DNA of 64,000 bases from Pseudomonadota bacterium (GCA_003577275.1 QEVO01000002.1:1-64000); one strand, 5' to 3'; numbered from the stretch's first letter, positions 34,794-44,175 are shown. Notes: a model not told the origin generated them from the sequence alone. Program-made: numbers and translations.

Positions 34794-36874
34794 CCAGCAG
34801 CTATTACGGACGTGATGAAGAGGTCGTGCAGCGGTTGCGGCCGGAGCCGATGACGGCCGAGGAAGAAGCGGCGCAAGCCGGCATCGAGGATATCGACTTC
34901 GATATCTTCCGCCACAAGATGCACATGATCGCCCTGGAAGGCAAAGAGACCACCATGAAGCTTGGCGCTTCTACCGCCATGCGCTGGGGCGACGTGGCGT
35001 TCGGAATTTTCACCGCCCAGGGCGATCTGGCCATCTGCGCCACCGGCATCTATCACCACGCGGTGTTGGGGCAGATTCCCATCAAGTACATCGTCAAGCA
35101 CTGGCGCGATGAGCCATCGGTGGGCGTGCGTGACGGCGACGCCTTCTTCTACAACGATCCCTATTACGGCGGCGTGCACGCGGCGGACATGGGGCTGGCG
35201 ATCCCGGTTTTCGCCGGCAATCGCCTCATTTGCTTTGTCGGCGCGGCGGTGCACACCGGCGAGTGCGGCGGCACCGAACCCGGCGGCACGGTGCAGAACG
35301 CCAAGTCGAAGTACTATGAAGGGCTGCAGATGCCGCCCATCAAGGTCGGCGAAAAGTATGCCCTGCGCGAGGATTTGCTCAACATGTTCGCGGCCATGAA
35401 CCGCGACCCCCGCACCATGATCCTGGACTTGAAGGCGCGGCTGGCGGCGGCGCGCATCGTGCAGCGCCGGATTCTGGCGCTGGTCAACGAGAAGGGAGCC
35501 GATTTCGTCATCGGCGCGCTGCGCCGGGTGCTCAAAGTGACGGGCGAGGCAGCGCGTCAGAAGGTTGCCGCCTTGAATGATGGCGTTTATCGACAACCGC
35601 GCTTTCTCGACATGGTAGGCTCCGAGCCCGGTTTGACGCGCATCAATCTGACGGTCATCAAGAAGGGCGACCGGCTGACCCTTGATCTGACCGGCAGCTC
35701 GCCGATGCTGCACGATAAGCCTCTCAACTCCTTCTTCCAAGGCTTGATCGGCTTGGCGATGGTCTATTTCTGCGGCTGGTTCTTCCATGATCTGCCGGCC
35801 AACAACGGACTGTTGGAAGCGGTGGATTGGAAATTCCCCGACGACAGTCTGGTCAACGCCAAGGGAGAGGTATCCACCTCGCTGGCCCCGGTGGTGCAGT
35901 CCTACTTTGCCCACGCCATGTTCCTGTGCGGCGCGCGCATGGTCTACAGCAATGATCCCAAGCGGGCGGTGGCGGCGTGGTTTTCCGGATTCGCCATTCC
36001 CATCTATGCCGGCATCAATCAGGCCGGCGAACCGGTGGCCGACATCACCCCGGAAATCAACGCCACCGGCGCCGGCGGCCGTTCGGACATGGATGGCGTC
36101 GATGGCGCGGGCGCTTTCTTCGCCACGGTGAGCGATTGCTCGGACGTGGAAGCCACCGAGGCCGACCGGCCCGTGGTCTACCTGTTCCGTAATTTCTTCA
36201 ACGGCTCTTACGGCCACGGCAAGTATCGCGGCGGCGCGGGGGCCGGCGTCGGCCTGATGGTGCATCATGTGCCGTGGCTGGCCATGGGTTCCATGGGAGC
36301 CGGAGCGCATTTCCCGAGCACGCTCGGCCTCTTTGGCGGCAACGCCGTGCCGCCGACCTTCGTGCAAACCGTGGACGGCAGCAACATGAAGGCGCTGATG
36401 CGCGCCAATGATAGCCCCATTGCGCGCAGTCTGGCGGAAGTTTACAGCGCCATGAACCCCGAACAGGGTGACCGTAAGTTCAATGACATCGATATGGTGG
36501 TGCGGCCGCGGCTGAATGGCGATACCTCCTATATCTCTGTCAGCGGCGGCGGCGGCTATGGCGATCCTCTGGAGCGCGAGCCGGCGGCGGTGCTGCGCGA
36601 CCTGAAGTTTGGCCGCACCACCGCATGGGCGGCGCAGAATATTTATCATGTGGTCTATGATCCGGACTCGTTGCGTCTCGATGAGGCGGCGACCATCGCC
36701 CGGCGTCAGGACGTGCGCCAGCGCCGCATCGCCCGCGGCCGTCCTTACGAAGAATTCATGGCCGACTGGCGAAAGCTGACGCCGCCCAAGGACATCCTGA
36801 AATATTACGGCAGCTATCCCGATCCCGAGGCGGGCTTTGCGCCGCAAGCCTTGCCCAAAGCAGTGAATATGTAA
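34790..36874 (+). CDS. Acetophenone carboxylase-like subunit ApcD (HyuB type)
   Basis: 694 residues, longer than plain HyuB and close to the 75-kDa ApcD. FFYNDPYYGGVHAADMGL and VHTGECGGTEPGG are family features; SGGGGYGDPLER lies near the C-terminus. In the acetone carboxylase family this chain carries the metal-dependent carboxylation site. ATG 34790 overlaps the ApcC stop, and the ligase start overlaps its own stop, so all five subunit genes are translationally linked. Confidence 0.85.
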   Translation: MTSSYYGRDEEVVQRLRPEPMTAEEEAAQAGIEDIDFDIFRHKMHMIALEGKETTMKLGASTAMRWGDVAFGIFTAQGDLAICATGIYHHAVLGQIPIKYIVKHWRDEPSVGVRDGDAFFYNDPYYGGVHAADMGLAIPVFAGNRLICFVGAAVHTGECGGTEPGGTVQNAKSKYYEGLQMPPIKVGEKYALREDLLNMFAAMNRDPRTMILDLKARLAAARIVQRRILALVNEKGADFVIGALRRVLKVTGEAARQKVAALNDGVYRQPRFLDMVGSEPGLTRINLTVIKKGDRLTLDLTGSSPMLHDKPLNSFFQGLIGLAMVYFCGWFFHDLPANNGLLEAVDWKFPDDSLVNAKGEVSTSLAPVVQSYFAHAMFLCGARMVYSNDPKRAVAAWFSGFAIPIYAGINQAGEPVADITPEINATGAGGRSDMDGVDGAGAFFATVSDCSDVEATEADRPVVYLFRNFFNGSYGHGKYRGGAGAGVGLMVHHVPWLAMGSMGAGAHFPSTLGLFGGNAVPPTFVQTVDGSNMKALMRANDSPIARSLAEVYSAMNPEQGDRKFNDIDMVVRPRLNGDTSYISVSGGGGYGDPLEREPAAVLRDLKFGRTTAWAAQNIYHVVYDPDSLRLDEAATIARRQDVRQRRIARGRPYEEFMADWRKLTPPKDILKYYGSYPDPEAGFAPQALPKAVNM

Positions 36875-38478
36875 TGACCAATCAAGCTTCTCTCACGCGT
36901 AACCGAACCGTTCATGGCGTGCTGGCCGATAAGGTGACGCAATACGGCAACCGGGAATTTTTTCGCTTCGGCGATCAGGTGTTCGGCTATCAGGATCTTG
37001 ATCGGGAATCGAACAAAGTGGCCGCCGGCATGCAGGCCCTGGGCCTGGCGAAGGGCGACAAGGTCGCGATCATGCTGGACAATCGGCCGGAATATCTTTT
37101 TCTGTGGTTCGGGCTATCGAAGCTCGGCGCGGTCGAGGTGCCGTTGAATACAGCGCACAAGGGCGATCTCCTGACCTACATGATCGATCGCGCCGATTGC
37201 CGGTTGATCGTGATCGATCAGGCTTATCTGCCAGAACTGGCGTCATGTTTGGCCAATCTGCCCAAGCTGGAGCGGGTGATCGTGATGGATGACGCCGGCG
37301 TCAGCCTGACCCGGCCCATGACTTCCTACGGCGCGCTTGTCGCCAATGACGGCGCTTTCAAAGCGGCGGACGTCATTTGGTCCGATCCCTTGGCCATTCT
37401 CTTCACCTCGGGCACGACGGGACCGTCGAAGGGCGCGGTAATGCCGCAAAATTACCCGGTCTACCTGGCGGAAATCCTCACCCGCGCCGCGCGCTATAGC
37501 GAGGCGGATTGCCTATATAACGCCCTGCCGTTCTTTCACGGCAACGCGCAGTTTCTGTCCACCATGCCGGCGCTTTATAGCGGCGCCAGGATGGTGGTGG
37601 CACCGCGCTTTTCCGCCTCCGCCTTCTGGGACGACGTGCGGCGCTACGGCTGCACCGAGTTCAATTATATCGGCGGCATCATTCCCATCCTGTTGAAGGC
37701 GGAGGAGAAGCCCAACGACGCCGACAACCCGTTGCGCATCATGCTGGGCGGCGGCTGCCCGGTGAATCTGTTCGAGCCTTTCCAGAAGCGTTTCGGCGTC
37801 AGGCTGATTGAAGGCTATGGCATGAGCGAAATCGGCCTGCCGCTGATGAACACGGTGGATGATCCCCGCTCCGGCAATTGCGGCCGCGTTCATCCCGACT
37901 ACGAGGTCAAGCTTGTGGACGAGGACGGCGTGGAAGTGGGGGCGGACACGCCAGGCGAGCTGCTCATTCGCTCGAAAAAGCCTTATTGCGTGCTATTGGA
38001 ATATTACAACATGCCGGAAAAAACCGTGGAGGCTTGGCGCGATTTGTGGTTTCACACCGGCGACTTTTTGAAGCGCGATGCGGAAGGCTATTTCTACTTT
38101 CTTGACCGCAAGAAGGATGCGCTGCGCCGCCGCGGCGAAAACATTTCCTCCTATGAGGTGGAGAAAGTCATCAACTCCCATCCGGCGGTGCTGGAATCGG
38201 CGGCGGTGGCGGCGGCTTCCGAGCTGGCGGAGGATGAGGTCATGGTATGCCTGACCTGCCGGCCGGGGAAAACCGTAACGCCGGAAGACCTGATCGAGTA
38301 TTGCGAACAGCGCATGGCCTACTTCATGGTGCCGCGATATGTGCGGATCATGGACAAGTTGCCGAAAACCCCCACCGAGCGCATTCAAAAATACCGACTG
38401 CGGGAAGAAGGCGTCACCCCCGATACCTGGGATCGCGAACGGAACGGAAAAGGCAGGGGACATGCCCGCAAGGCTTAA
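36874..38478 (+). CDS. Acyl-CoA ligase (AMP-forming)
   Basis: 534 residues of the ANL superfamily. The P-loop is LFTSGTTGPSKGAV; EGYGMSEIG is the A5 motif; WFHTGDFLKRDAEGYFYFLDRKKD covers A7-A8. The C-terminal motif reads PKTPTERIQKYRLR, as in CaiC-like ligases, rather than the common TGK. After Apc in Aromatoleum comes benzoylacetate-CoA ligase, so activation of a beta-keto acid is the likely role. The start shares one base with the previous stop (TAATG). Confidence 0.85.
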   Translation: MTNQASLTRNRTVHGVLADKVTQYGNREFFRFGDQVFGYQDLDRESNKVAAGMQALGLAKGDKVAIMLDNRPEYLFLWFGLSKLGAVEVPLNTAHKGDLLTYMIDRADCRLIVIDQAYLPELASCLANLPKLERVIVMDDAGVSLTRPMTSYGALVANDGAFKAADVIWSDPLAILFTSGTTGPSKGAVMPQNYPVYLAEILTRAARYSEADCLYNALPFFHGNAQFLSTMPALYSGARMVVAPRFSASAFWDDVRRYGCTEFNYIGGIIPILLKAEEKPNDADNPLRIMLGGGCPVNLFEPFQKRFGVRLIEGYGMSEIGLPLMNTVDDPRSGNCGRVHPDYEVKLVDEDGVEVGADTPGELLIRSKKPYCVLLEYYNMPEKTVEAWRDLWFHTGDFLKRDAEGYFYFLDRKKDALRRRGENISSYEVEKVINSHPAVLESAAVAAASELAEDEVMVCLTCRPGKTVTPEDLIEYCEQRMAYFMVPRYVRIMDKLPKTPTERIQKYRLREEGVTPDTWDRERNGKGRGHARKA

Positions 38479-38941
38479 AGAAAATACGGCGCCGGAAGCT
38501 GGGGCAACTGAACTGTTGCCGCCGGTGCAGGAAGGAATTTTTTCGCTGCCCGCTGCAGGTGAGACGGGCGGTCCGCGCTTGATGGGCGGCTATTGCCGCG
38601 CCTGCGAGCGCTACCATTTCCCACGCGAACGGCATTGCCATCGCTGTCTCGGCCCCGTGGAAGCCGCCGATCTCGGCGATTCCGGCGTCATCTACAGCTT
38701 CACGGCGGTGCGCGCCAAGCCGCCCCTGGGGCTGCCGCAACCCTATGCTGTCGGCTTTGTTGATCTTGCGGCCAATGGCCTACGGGTCTTTGCTCTGCTT
38801 GATCCTGATTGCGTCGACCACTTTAAGATTGGCGCCCCGGTGATATTGGCGGTCAAGCCCTTGGGCCATGACGGCAAGGGACGACCTTGCCTGCGTCCCT
38901 ATTTCACCTTGCAACAACACCCGGCGGAGAGCGAGGCATGA
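38462..38941 (+). CDS. DUF35 OB-fold/zinc-ribbon thiolase partner
   Basis: 159 residues. The rubredoxin-like zinc ribbon is YCRACERYHFPRERHCHRC, followed by an OB fold (GVIYSFTAVRAKPPLGLPQ, PYAVGFVDL, then a C-terminal YFTL). DUF35 proteins form complexes with SCP2-type thiolases or aldolases, for example BbsA with BbsB, and help hold the CoA substrate. It overlaps the ligase end by 17 bp and the thiolase start by four bases. Confidence 0.83.
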   Translation: MPARLKENTAPEAGATELLPPVQEGIFSLPAAGETGGPRLMGGYCRACERYHFPRERHCHRCLGPVEAADLGDSGVIYSFTAVRAKPPLGLPQPYAVGFVDLAANGLRVFALLDPDCVDHFKIGAPVILAVKPLGHDGKGRPCLRPYFTLQQHPAESEA

Positions 38942-40083
38942 CGGACGTCTACGTCATCGGTGCGGGCATCATCCCATTCGCCCGTCATGAAGCCTCATCA
39001 CTGACCGACCTGTCGGTGGAAGCGGCTTATCAGGCGATCAAGGATTCCGGCATCGTGCCGCATCGCATCGACTCCGGTTATTTCGCCAGCGTGCTGGGGG
39101 GGCGGTTGTTCGGCGATTCGACCTTGGGCCAGTCGGTCTTTGCCGAAGTCGGCATTAGCGGCGGCCCGATCGTCAATATCGAGAACGCCTGCGCTTCGGG
39201 GTCGAGCGCTGTTTGCCTTGCCTATAATGCGCTCTCGGCTGGGCAGTCGGACTATGCCATCGTCGTTGGCGCGGAAAAGATGTGTGTACCGGGGTTGGGA
39301 CTATTGAATTCCGGGGAAAGCGATATCGAAACCAAACTGGGATTGGTCACGCCGGCAAGCTTCGCCTTGCGCGCGCAACGCCACATGTACGAATTTGGCA
39401 CCACCTTGGAGCAGATGGCGCAGGTATCGGTCAAGAACCGCCGTCACGCCGCCGCCAACCCCATTGCCTTTTTCCGTCAGCCGGTAACGCTGGAAGAGGT
39501 GCTCAACGCGCCGATGATCACCGATCCCTTGACCCGGCCGCAATGCTGCCCCATGGCCGATGGCGCGGCGGCGCTGGTGCTGGCCAGCGGCTCGGCGATT
39601 TCGAATAACAAGCGCGCCATCAAAATCAACGCCGCCGTCTTAACGTCGGGCAGCTATCAAAATCCCATCGATCTGGTGCGCTGGGAAACGGATCAGCGCA
39701 GCTGCCGATTGGCCTATGAAAAAGCCGGCATGGGACCGGACGATCTGGATCTGGTGGAATGCCATGACGCTTTCACCATTGCCGAGATCATTCATTACGA
39801 GGCGCTGGGGCTTTGCGAAGTGGGTGAAGGCGGCCGACTGGTGGCGGAGGGTGCTACCAGCCTCGGCGGCCGCATCCCGGTGAATGTATCGGGCGGCTTG
39901 ATCGGCCGTGGCCATCCGGTGGCGGCAACCGGCGTTGCCCAGATCGTCGAGGTGGTAGCGCAGCTGCGCGGCGAGGCCAAGGAGCGCCAGGTCGACGGCG
40001 CGAAAGTAGGTCTTGCCCATTGCATGGGCGCCGATCGTCAGGGCGACGCTCGCTCTTGCACCGTCGCCATTCTGTCAAGCTGA
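38938..40083 (+). CDS. SCP2-type thiolase
   Basis: 381 residues. The acyl-accepting cysteine lies in ENACASGSSAV (about 80-90), a catalytic histidine in GLIGRGHPVAATG, and the last cysteine in HCMGADRQGDARSC. With the DUF35 partner it resembles BbsAB, which cleaves benzoylsuccinyl-CoA. Here it would thiolyse a beta-ketoacyl-CoA to acetyl-CoA plus a shorter acyl-CoA, completing ketone breakdown (inference). Last gene of the operon. Confidence 0.87.
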   Translation: MTDVYVIGAGIIPFARHEASSLTDLSVEAAYQAIKDSGIVPHRIDSGYFASVLGGRLFGDSTLGQSVFAEVGISGGPIVNIENACASGSSAVCLAYNALSAGQSDYAIVVGAEKMCVPGLGLLNSGESDIETKLGLVTPASFALRAQRHMYEFGTTLEQMAQVSVKNRRHAAANPIAFFRQPVTLEEVLNAPMITDPLTRPQCCPMADGAAALVLASGSAISNNKRAIKINAAVLTSGSYQNPIDLVRWETDQRSCRLAYEKAGMGPDDLDLVECHDAFTIAEIIHYEALGLCEVGEGGRLVAEGATSLGGRIPVNVSGGLIGRGHPVAATGVAQIVEVVAQLRGEAKERQVDGAKVGLAHCMGADRQGDARSCTVAILSS

Positions 40084-40094
40084 AGAAAGGACTC

Positions 40095-40125
40095 TGAAAA
40101 AAGACGGTGAAATGCCCTTTTTTCA
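40095..40125 (+). terminator. Possible terminator after the carboxylase-thiolase operon
   Basis: TGAAAAAAG (40095-40103) and CTTTTTTCA (40117-40125) form a 9-bp but AT-rich stem, 11 bp after the thiolase stop. Stem stability is low, so this is a weak call; it also precedes the operator of the next gene. Confidence 0.35.
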
Positions 40126-40136
40126 ACAAGGTATGT

Positions 40137-40154
40137 ATGTAACGTTCGATATAA
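40137..40154. promoter_or_regulatory. TetR-type operator before second TonB receptor gene
   Basis: ATGTAACGTTCGATATAA matches the site at 28506-28523 in 15 of 18 positions, sharing the core ATGTAACG.TCGATA. It lies 61 bp upstream of the receptor start. This suggests receptor and carboxylase operon belong to one regulon. Confidence 0.5.
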
Positions 40155-40214
40155 AGGGAAGCGGAAAAGCAAAGAACCACACGGTATCGGAAACACGACA
40201 ACGAGGAGGGTGAC

Positions 40215-42434
40215 ATGTCACTCATTAAATTGGGAACACTGCTGAAAACGACCACTTACTTGACGCTGATAGCGACGACGGCGCTGCCCTTACAGCACGC
40301 GCAGGCGGCAGAGGCGGCCGATGCGGCGTCCGTGCTTGGGGAGATCGTCGTAACCGCTCGCAAGCGTGAGGAGAGCCTGCAACTGGTGCCGGTTTCGGTG
40401 ACGGCGATCTCCGCCGCCAATCTGGAGGCGAAATCGCTCACCACCTTGCGCGACGTTGGGCAGTTCACGCCCAACTTCTCCTTCTCCAGCCACGGCCAAG
40501 GGGGCAGCTCTGCCGGTCTGATCTACATTCGCGGCATTGGTCAGTCCGACCCTCACATCACCAATGAGCCAGGCGTCGGTATTTACCTTGATGGCGTGTA
40601 CTTCGGCCGCATGCAGGGTCTTGATCTTGACATGATGGACCTGGAGCGGATCGAAATCCTGCGTGGTCCGCAAGGCACGCTGTTCGGCAAAAACACCATT
40701 GGCGGCGCGGTCAATATCGTCTCGGCCAAACCGTCCAATGATTTCGCCGCTCGGGCGCAGATAACCACCGGTCGTTATGATCGCATTGACGCCACGGCCA
40801 GCGTCAATCTTCCCATGGTCGAGGACAGACTGGCGGTGCGGCTCTCAGGCTCCACCCGCAACCGCGACGGCTTCGGCCAGCGCATGAACGGCGAGGACAT
40901 GGGCGACGTGGATAGCCTGTCGGGCCGCGCCAGCATCCTTGTCACGCCCAATGAGAACTTGGAGCTGTTGGCGGCGATAGATGGCAGCCGCATCCGCGAG
41001 AAAGGCCCGGCGCGCAAGGTTCTGGCAACCTCCCAACCCTTCGCCATCGGCCTGATGAATATGTTCATCGATCCGCCTTATGATGAGCGCTGGCTGACCG
41101 ACAGCGACTTTACCAACTACGCCACCGACGGCAACGCCAGCGAAAGCGATCTGTGGGGCGCATCCTTCACGGCGACCTGGAAGATCGGCGACTACAGCGT
41201 CAAATCCATCACGGCGTATCGCAGCAACAAGTCCTATTATGCCGTCGATCCCGATGGCTCGCCCATCGCCATCATCGATGAAGATGCCCGCAGTAAGCAG
41301 GACCAGTTCTCGCAAGAATTCCAGGTCAATGGCGTATCGTTTGATGATCGCTTGACGTGGGTGGCTGGCGTCTACTACTTCACTGAAGACGGCAAGGTGA
41401 ACATGACGGACGTCGTCCTGTTGCCGCTTTACTACGCCATCGGCATGGAGTTGAACTTCAACACCAATCTTCATATCGACAACAAGAGCTACGCCGCCTA
41501 CGCCCAAGGAACCTATGCCGTCACCGATCAGCTTAACCTGACGGCGGGCATACGCTACACCTATGAGAAAAAGTATGGCGATACCTATCGCTTCCGGCCG
41601 CTGACCGGGGAAATCCTCATTCCTTTCACCTCCGGCAAGGAAAATTGGGAAGCCTTTTCGCCGCGGGTCGGCGTGGAATATCGCTGGAACGACGACATCA
41701 TGACCTATGTCTCGGCGGCCCATGGCTTCAAGAGCGGCGGCTTTAATGGCCGCGCCGATGCGGCTGATGGCTTTACCTCTTATGATCCGGAAAAGGTGTG
41801 GACGTTCGAGGCCGGCTGGCGCTCCGATTTGCTGGAGAAAAAACTGCGCTTTAACGCCACGGTCTACGTAAGCAAATACCGCGATATTCAGTTCACCGTG
41901 ATCAAGGGCAACCAGAACGCCCAGCCCACCAGTCAGGTGGATAACGCCGGCAAAGCCACCATCAAGGGCGCGGAGATTGAGCTGGTCGCCGTGCCGGCTC
42001 AGGGCCTGACCTTGAACGCCGCTCTGGGCCTGACGGATGCCGAATATACTCAGGTTGATCCGGGGTCCGACATCACCACCAGTTCGCACTTCGTCAAAAC
42101 CCCGAAATGGACCGCCACCATCGGCGGGCAGTACGTGATGCCGATCAGCAACAGCTTCGAGCTCATCAGCCAGCTCGATTATGCCTACAAGAGCAAGATC
42201 TATCACGACTCCGCCAACAGCCCGCTCATTGTGCAGAAGGGCTATGGGCTATTGAATGGTCGTCTGACCTTCCAGCCCGCCGACGGGCCCTGGTCAGTGG
42301 CGGTGTTTGGCACTAACCTTACCAACAAGCACTACATCCAGGCCGGCACTGATTTTCTCGCTTCCCTGGGTTTTGCCGAGGTGCAATTCGCTCGGCCGCG
42401 GGAATGGGGCGCCAGTTTCGAGTATCGCTTCTAG
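40215..42434 (+). CDS. TonB-dependent outer-membrane receptor
   Basis: 739 residues. Signal peptide (about 1-32, LPLQHAQAAEA), TonB box GEIVVTARKRE, plug (YIRGIGQSDP, DGVYFGRMQG, LERIEILRGPQGTLFGKNT, GGAVNIVSAKP), then a barrel ending FEYRF. It is of the same general type as the receptor at 9858 but clearly different in sequence. Behind GAGGAGG. Its upstream operator links it to the TetR-controlled ketone carboxylase cluster, so it probably imports the growth substrate rather than iron. Confidence 0.9.
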   Translation: MSLIKLGTLLKTTTYLTLIATTALPLQHAQAAEAADAASVLGEIVVTARKREESLQLVPVSVTAISAANLEAKSLTTLRDVGQFTPNFSFSSHGQGGSSAGLIYIRGIGQSDPHITNEPGVGIYLDGVYFGRMQGLDLDMMDLERIEILRGPQGTLFGKNTIGGAVNIVSAKPSNDFAARAQITTGRYDRIDATASVNLPMVEDRLAVRLSGSTRNRDGFGQRMNGEDMGDVDSLSGRASILVTPNENLELLAAIDGSRIREKGPARKVLATSQPFAIGLMNMFIDPPYDERWLTDSDFTNYATDGNASESDLWGASFTATWKIGDYSVKSITAYRSNKSYYAVDPDGSPIAIIDEDARSKQDQFSQEFQVNGVSFDDRLTWVAGVYYFTEDGKVNMTDVVLLPLYYAIGMELNFNTNLHIDNKSYAAYAQGTYAVTDQLNLTAGIRYTYEKKYGDTYRFRPLTGEILIPFTSGKENWEAFSPRVGVEYRWNDDIMTYVSAAHGFKSGGFNGRADAADGFTSYDPEKVWTFEAGWRSDLLEKKLRFNATVYVSKYRDIQFTVIKGNQNAQPTSQVDNAGKATIKGAEIELVAVPAQGLTLNAALGLTDAEYTQVDPGSDITTSSHFVKTPKWTATIGGQYVMPISNSFELISQLDYAYKSKIYHDSANSPLIVQKGYGLLNGRLTFQPADGPWSVAVFGTNLTNKHYIQAGTDFLASLGFAEVQFARPREWGASFEYRF

Positions 42435-42441
42435 TATGATG

Positions 42442-42476
42442 AAGCCGGGCATCGCGATGCCCTCGATGCCCGGCTT
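42442..42476 (+). terminator. Strong hairpin after second TonB receptor gene
   Basis: A 13-bp perfect stem (AAGCCGGGCATCG/CGATGCCCGGCTT, 9-nt loop) begins eight bases after the receptor stop. No T tract follows. As with the hairpin after the first receptor, it may reduce read-through or protect the receptor mRNA. Confidence 0.5.
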
Positions 42477-42496
42477 GTCTGACGGAGAGGTTGGAG

Positions 42497-42961
42497 ATGG
42501 GAAAAAACGCTAGGGACGTGGTAGCGGCGTTCGTCAGCCGCGTCGATGCCGTCTTGCGCGGTCAGCCAGCCAATCCCTATGAATTGTTGTGCACCAACGT
42601 CGTCGTCGTGGTCATCGGCACGACGCCGCTGTCCGGCGTCTACTTCGGCCAGGAGGAGGTGCGAAAAATCCTGGTTCCTACGGCGGCGCTGCGCATCAAG
42701 TCGGGGGAAGCAATACTCCTTGACAGTATTGCGGAAGGTGACCGCGTAGGCGTTTTCCTCAAGATCACGGCAACGAGCAGGATCGGCAAAGTCTATAACG
42801 CCGCCGGCGATCCGGCCGGCTGCTACTTCAAGCTCAAAGATGGCAAGATCAGCGAAATCCGCTTCTATCCCGATACCACGCAGATCGAAACCCAGCTTTA
42901 CGGCCGCGTCTTCGTGCCCAATAGTCCGCGCGCGGCGCAACCCACGGAGGCGCGGTCATGA
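42497..42961 (+). CDS. NTF2-like (SnoaL-type) protein
   Basis: 154 residues, compact alpha+beta cone fold pattern with VVVVVIGTTPLSGVYFGQEE and a C-terminal strand pair (ISEIRFYPDT). SnoaL-type proteins include cyclases, isomerases and dehydratases; no catalytic set can be assigned. It is paired with a similar gene that overlaps by four bases and is followed by SDR genes. ATG 42497 chosen over TTG 42491. Confidence 0.75.
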   Translation: MGKNARDVVAAFVSRVDAVLRGQPANPYELLCTNVVVVVIGTTPLSGVYFGQEEVRKILVPTAALRIKSGEAILLDSIAEGDRVGVFLKITATSRIGKVYNAAGDPAGCYFKLKDGKISEIRFYPDTTQIETQLYGRVFVPNSPRAAQPTEARS

Positions 42962-43398
42962 GCACGGAAGATGTCAAAGCCGCCATTCGCAATTTTTTTG
43001 CCGCCAACACCAGGGCCAGTCGCGGCGAGCGGGTCGATCCTTTGGCCTACTGCCATCCGGATCTGATCTGGACCATGACCGGCAGCACGCCGGTCGCCCG
43101 CACCTATAACGGACTCGACGAATTTCGCAACATCGTTGGTAAGGCGCTGGCTGTGCAATTCAGCACCGGGCCGAATTTTGGCCTTTATCCAATCGATATC
43201 ATCGCGGAAGGAAACCGCGCCGCGGCAATCGTCAAGGGGCAGGCGGAATCGGCCCATGGCGTCACTTATAATAACAATTATTTTTTCTTCATCGAGGTGA
43301 AAGACGGCAAACTGTTCAGGGTGCTGGAAAGCTGCGACGGCGCCTTGGTGATGCAAAGCGTGTATGGCACGCATCTTGAGGAATGTGATCCCAATTAG
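42958..43398 (+). CDS. NTF2-like (SnoaL-type) protein
   Basis: 146 residues. YCHPDLIWTMTGSTPVARTYNGLDEF is the typical first half of a SnoaL/ketosteroid-isomerase-like fold; the second half holds NNNYFFFIEVKDGKLFRVLE. Start overlaps the previous gene (ATGA). The two paralogues might form a heterodimer. Substrate unknown. Confidence 0.77.
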   Translation: MSTEDVKAAIRNFFAANTRASRGERVDPLAYCHPDLIWTMTGSTPVARTYNGLDEFRNIVGKALAVQFSTGPNFGLYPIDIIAEGNRAAAIVKGQAESAHGVTYNNNYFFFIEVKDGKLFRVLESCDGALVMQSVYGTHLEECDPN

Positions 43399-43407
43399 GA
43401 GATAATG

Positions 43408-44175
43408 ATGGGAAGAGTAGCGGGAAAGATTGCATTGGTGACGGGCGCGGCTTCCGGATTGGGCCAAGGCGCGGCGGAAGCGCTGGCGCGCGAAGGCGCC
43501 ACGGTGGTGGTCACCGACATCAACCGCGAGGGCGGCGAGGCGGTGGCCAACAAGCTCGGCGGCGATTCCGTTTTCATGCTGCTCGATACCCGAGATGAAG
43601 CGCAATGGAAAAGCGTCATCGCCGCCACGGTGAAGCGTTTCGGTCGCCTGGATATTCTGGTCAATAACGCCGGCGTACCAACCGCAGAATTGATTGAGGA
43701 AACCAGCCTGGAGCGCTGGCGCTCGGTGATGGCGATTAACTTGGACGGCGTATTCCTCGGCGTCAAATACGGTATGGACGCCATGAAGAAAACCGGCGGC
43801 GGCTCCATCATAAACATTTCTTCGGTGGCGGGTCTGATCGGCACGGCCAGGACCGCGACTTACAGCGCCAGTAAGGCTGGCGTCAAGCTCTTGAGTAAAT
43901 GCGCGGCGCTGGAGTGCGCCGAGCTGAAGTACAATATTCGCGTCAACTCCGTGCATCCCGGCATCATCGAAACGCCCATGGCCAGCAAGGTGTTTGAGGT
44001 TCTCGGCCAGGGTGATCCAGCGGCGGGAAAGAAATACATTGTCGACATGCATCCCATCGGCCGCATGGGGCGGATCGAAGACGTGGCCAATGGCATTCTT
44101 TATCTGGCCAGCGAAGAGTCGAGCTTCGTTACCGGCGCCGAGCTGGTGATCGACGGCGGGTTGACCGCGCATTAA
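43408..44175 (+). CDS. Short-chain dehydrogenase/reductase
   Basis: 255 residues. VTGAASGLGQG, NNAGVP, serine in NISSVAG and YSASK are all present. It is a standard NAD(P)-dependent SDR, similar to cyclohexanol or 3-alpha/20-beta-hydroxysteroid dehydrogenase-like enzymes in overall pattern; the true substrate is unknown. Two adjacent ATGs exist (43405, 43408); the second is better spaced from AGGAG. Confidence 0.85.
   Translation: MGRVAGKIALVTGAASGLGQGAAEALAREGATVVVTDINREGGEAVANKLGGDSVFMLLDTRDEAQWKSVIAATVKRFGRLDILVNNAGVPTAELIEETSLERWRSVMAINLDGVFLGVKYGMDAMKKTGGGSIINISSVAGLIGTARTATYSASKAGVKLLSKCAALECAELKYNIRVNSVHPGIIETPMASKVFEVLGQGDPAAGKKYIVDMHPIGRMGRIEDVANGILYLASEESSFVTGAELVIDGGLTAH

Noticed and set aside
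34607..36847. Minus-strand open frame of 746 codons
   Set aside because: It lies fully opposite the ApcD-like gene; composition is histidine/arginine-rich antisense and it contains no family motif.
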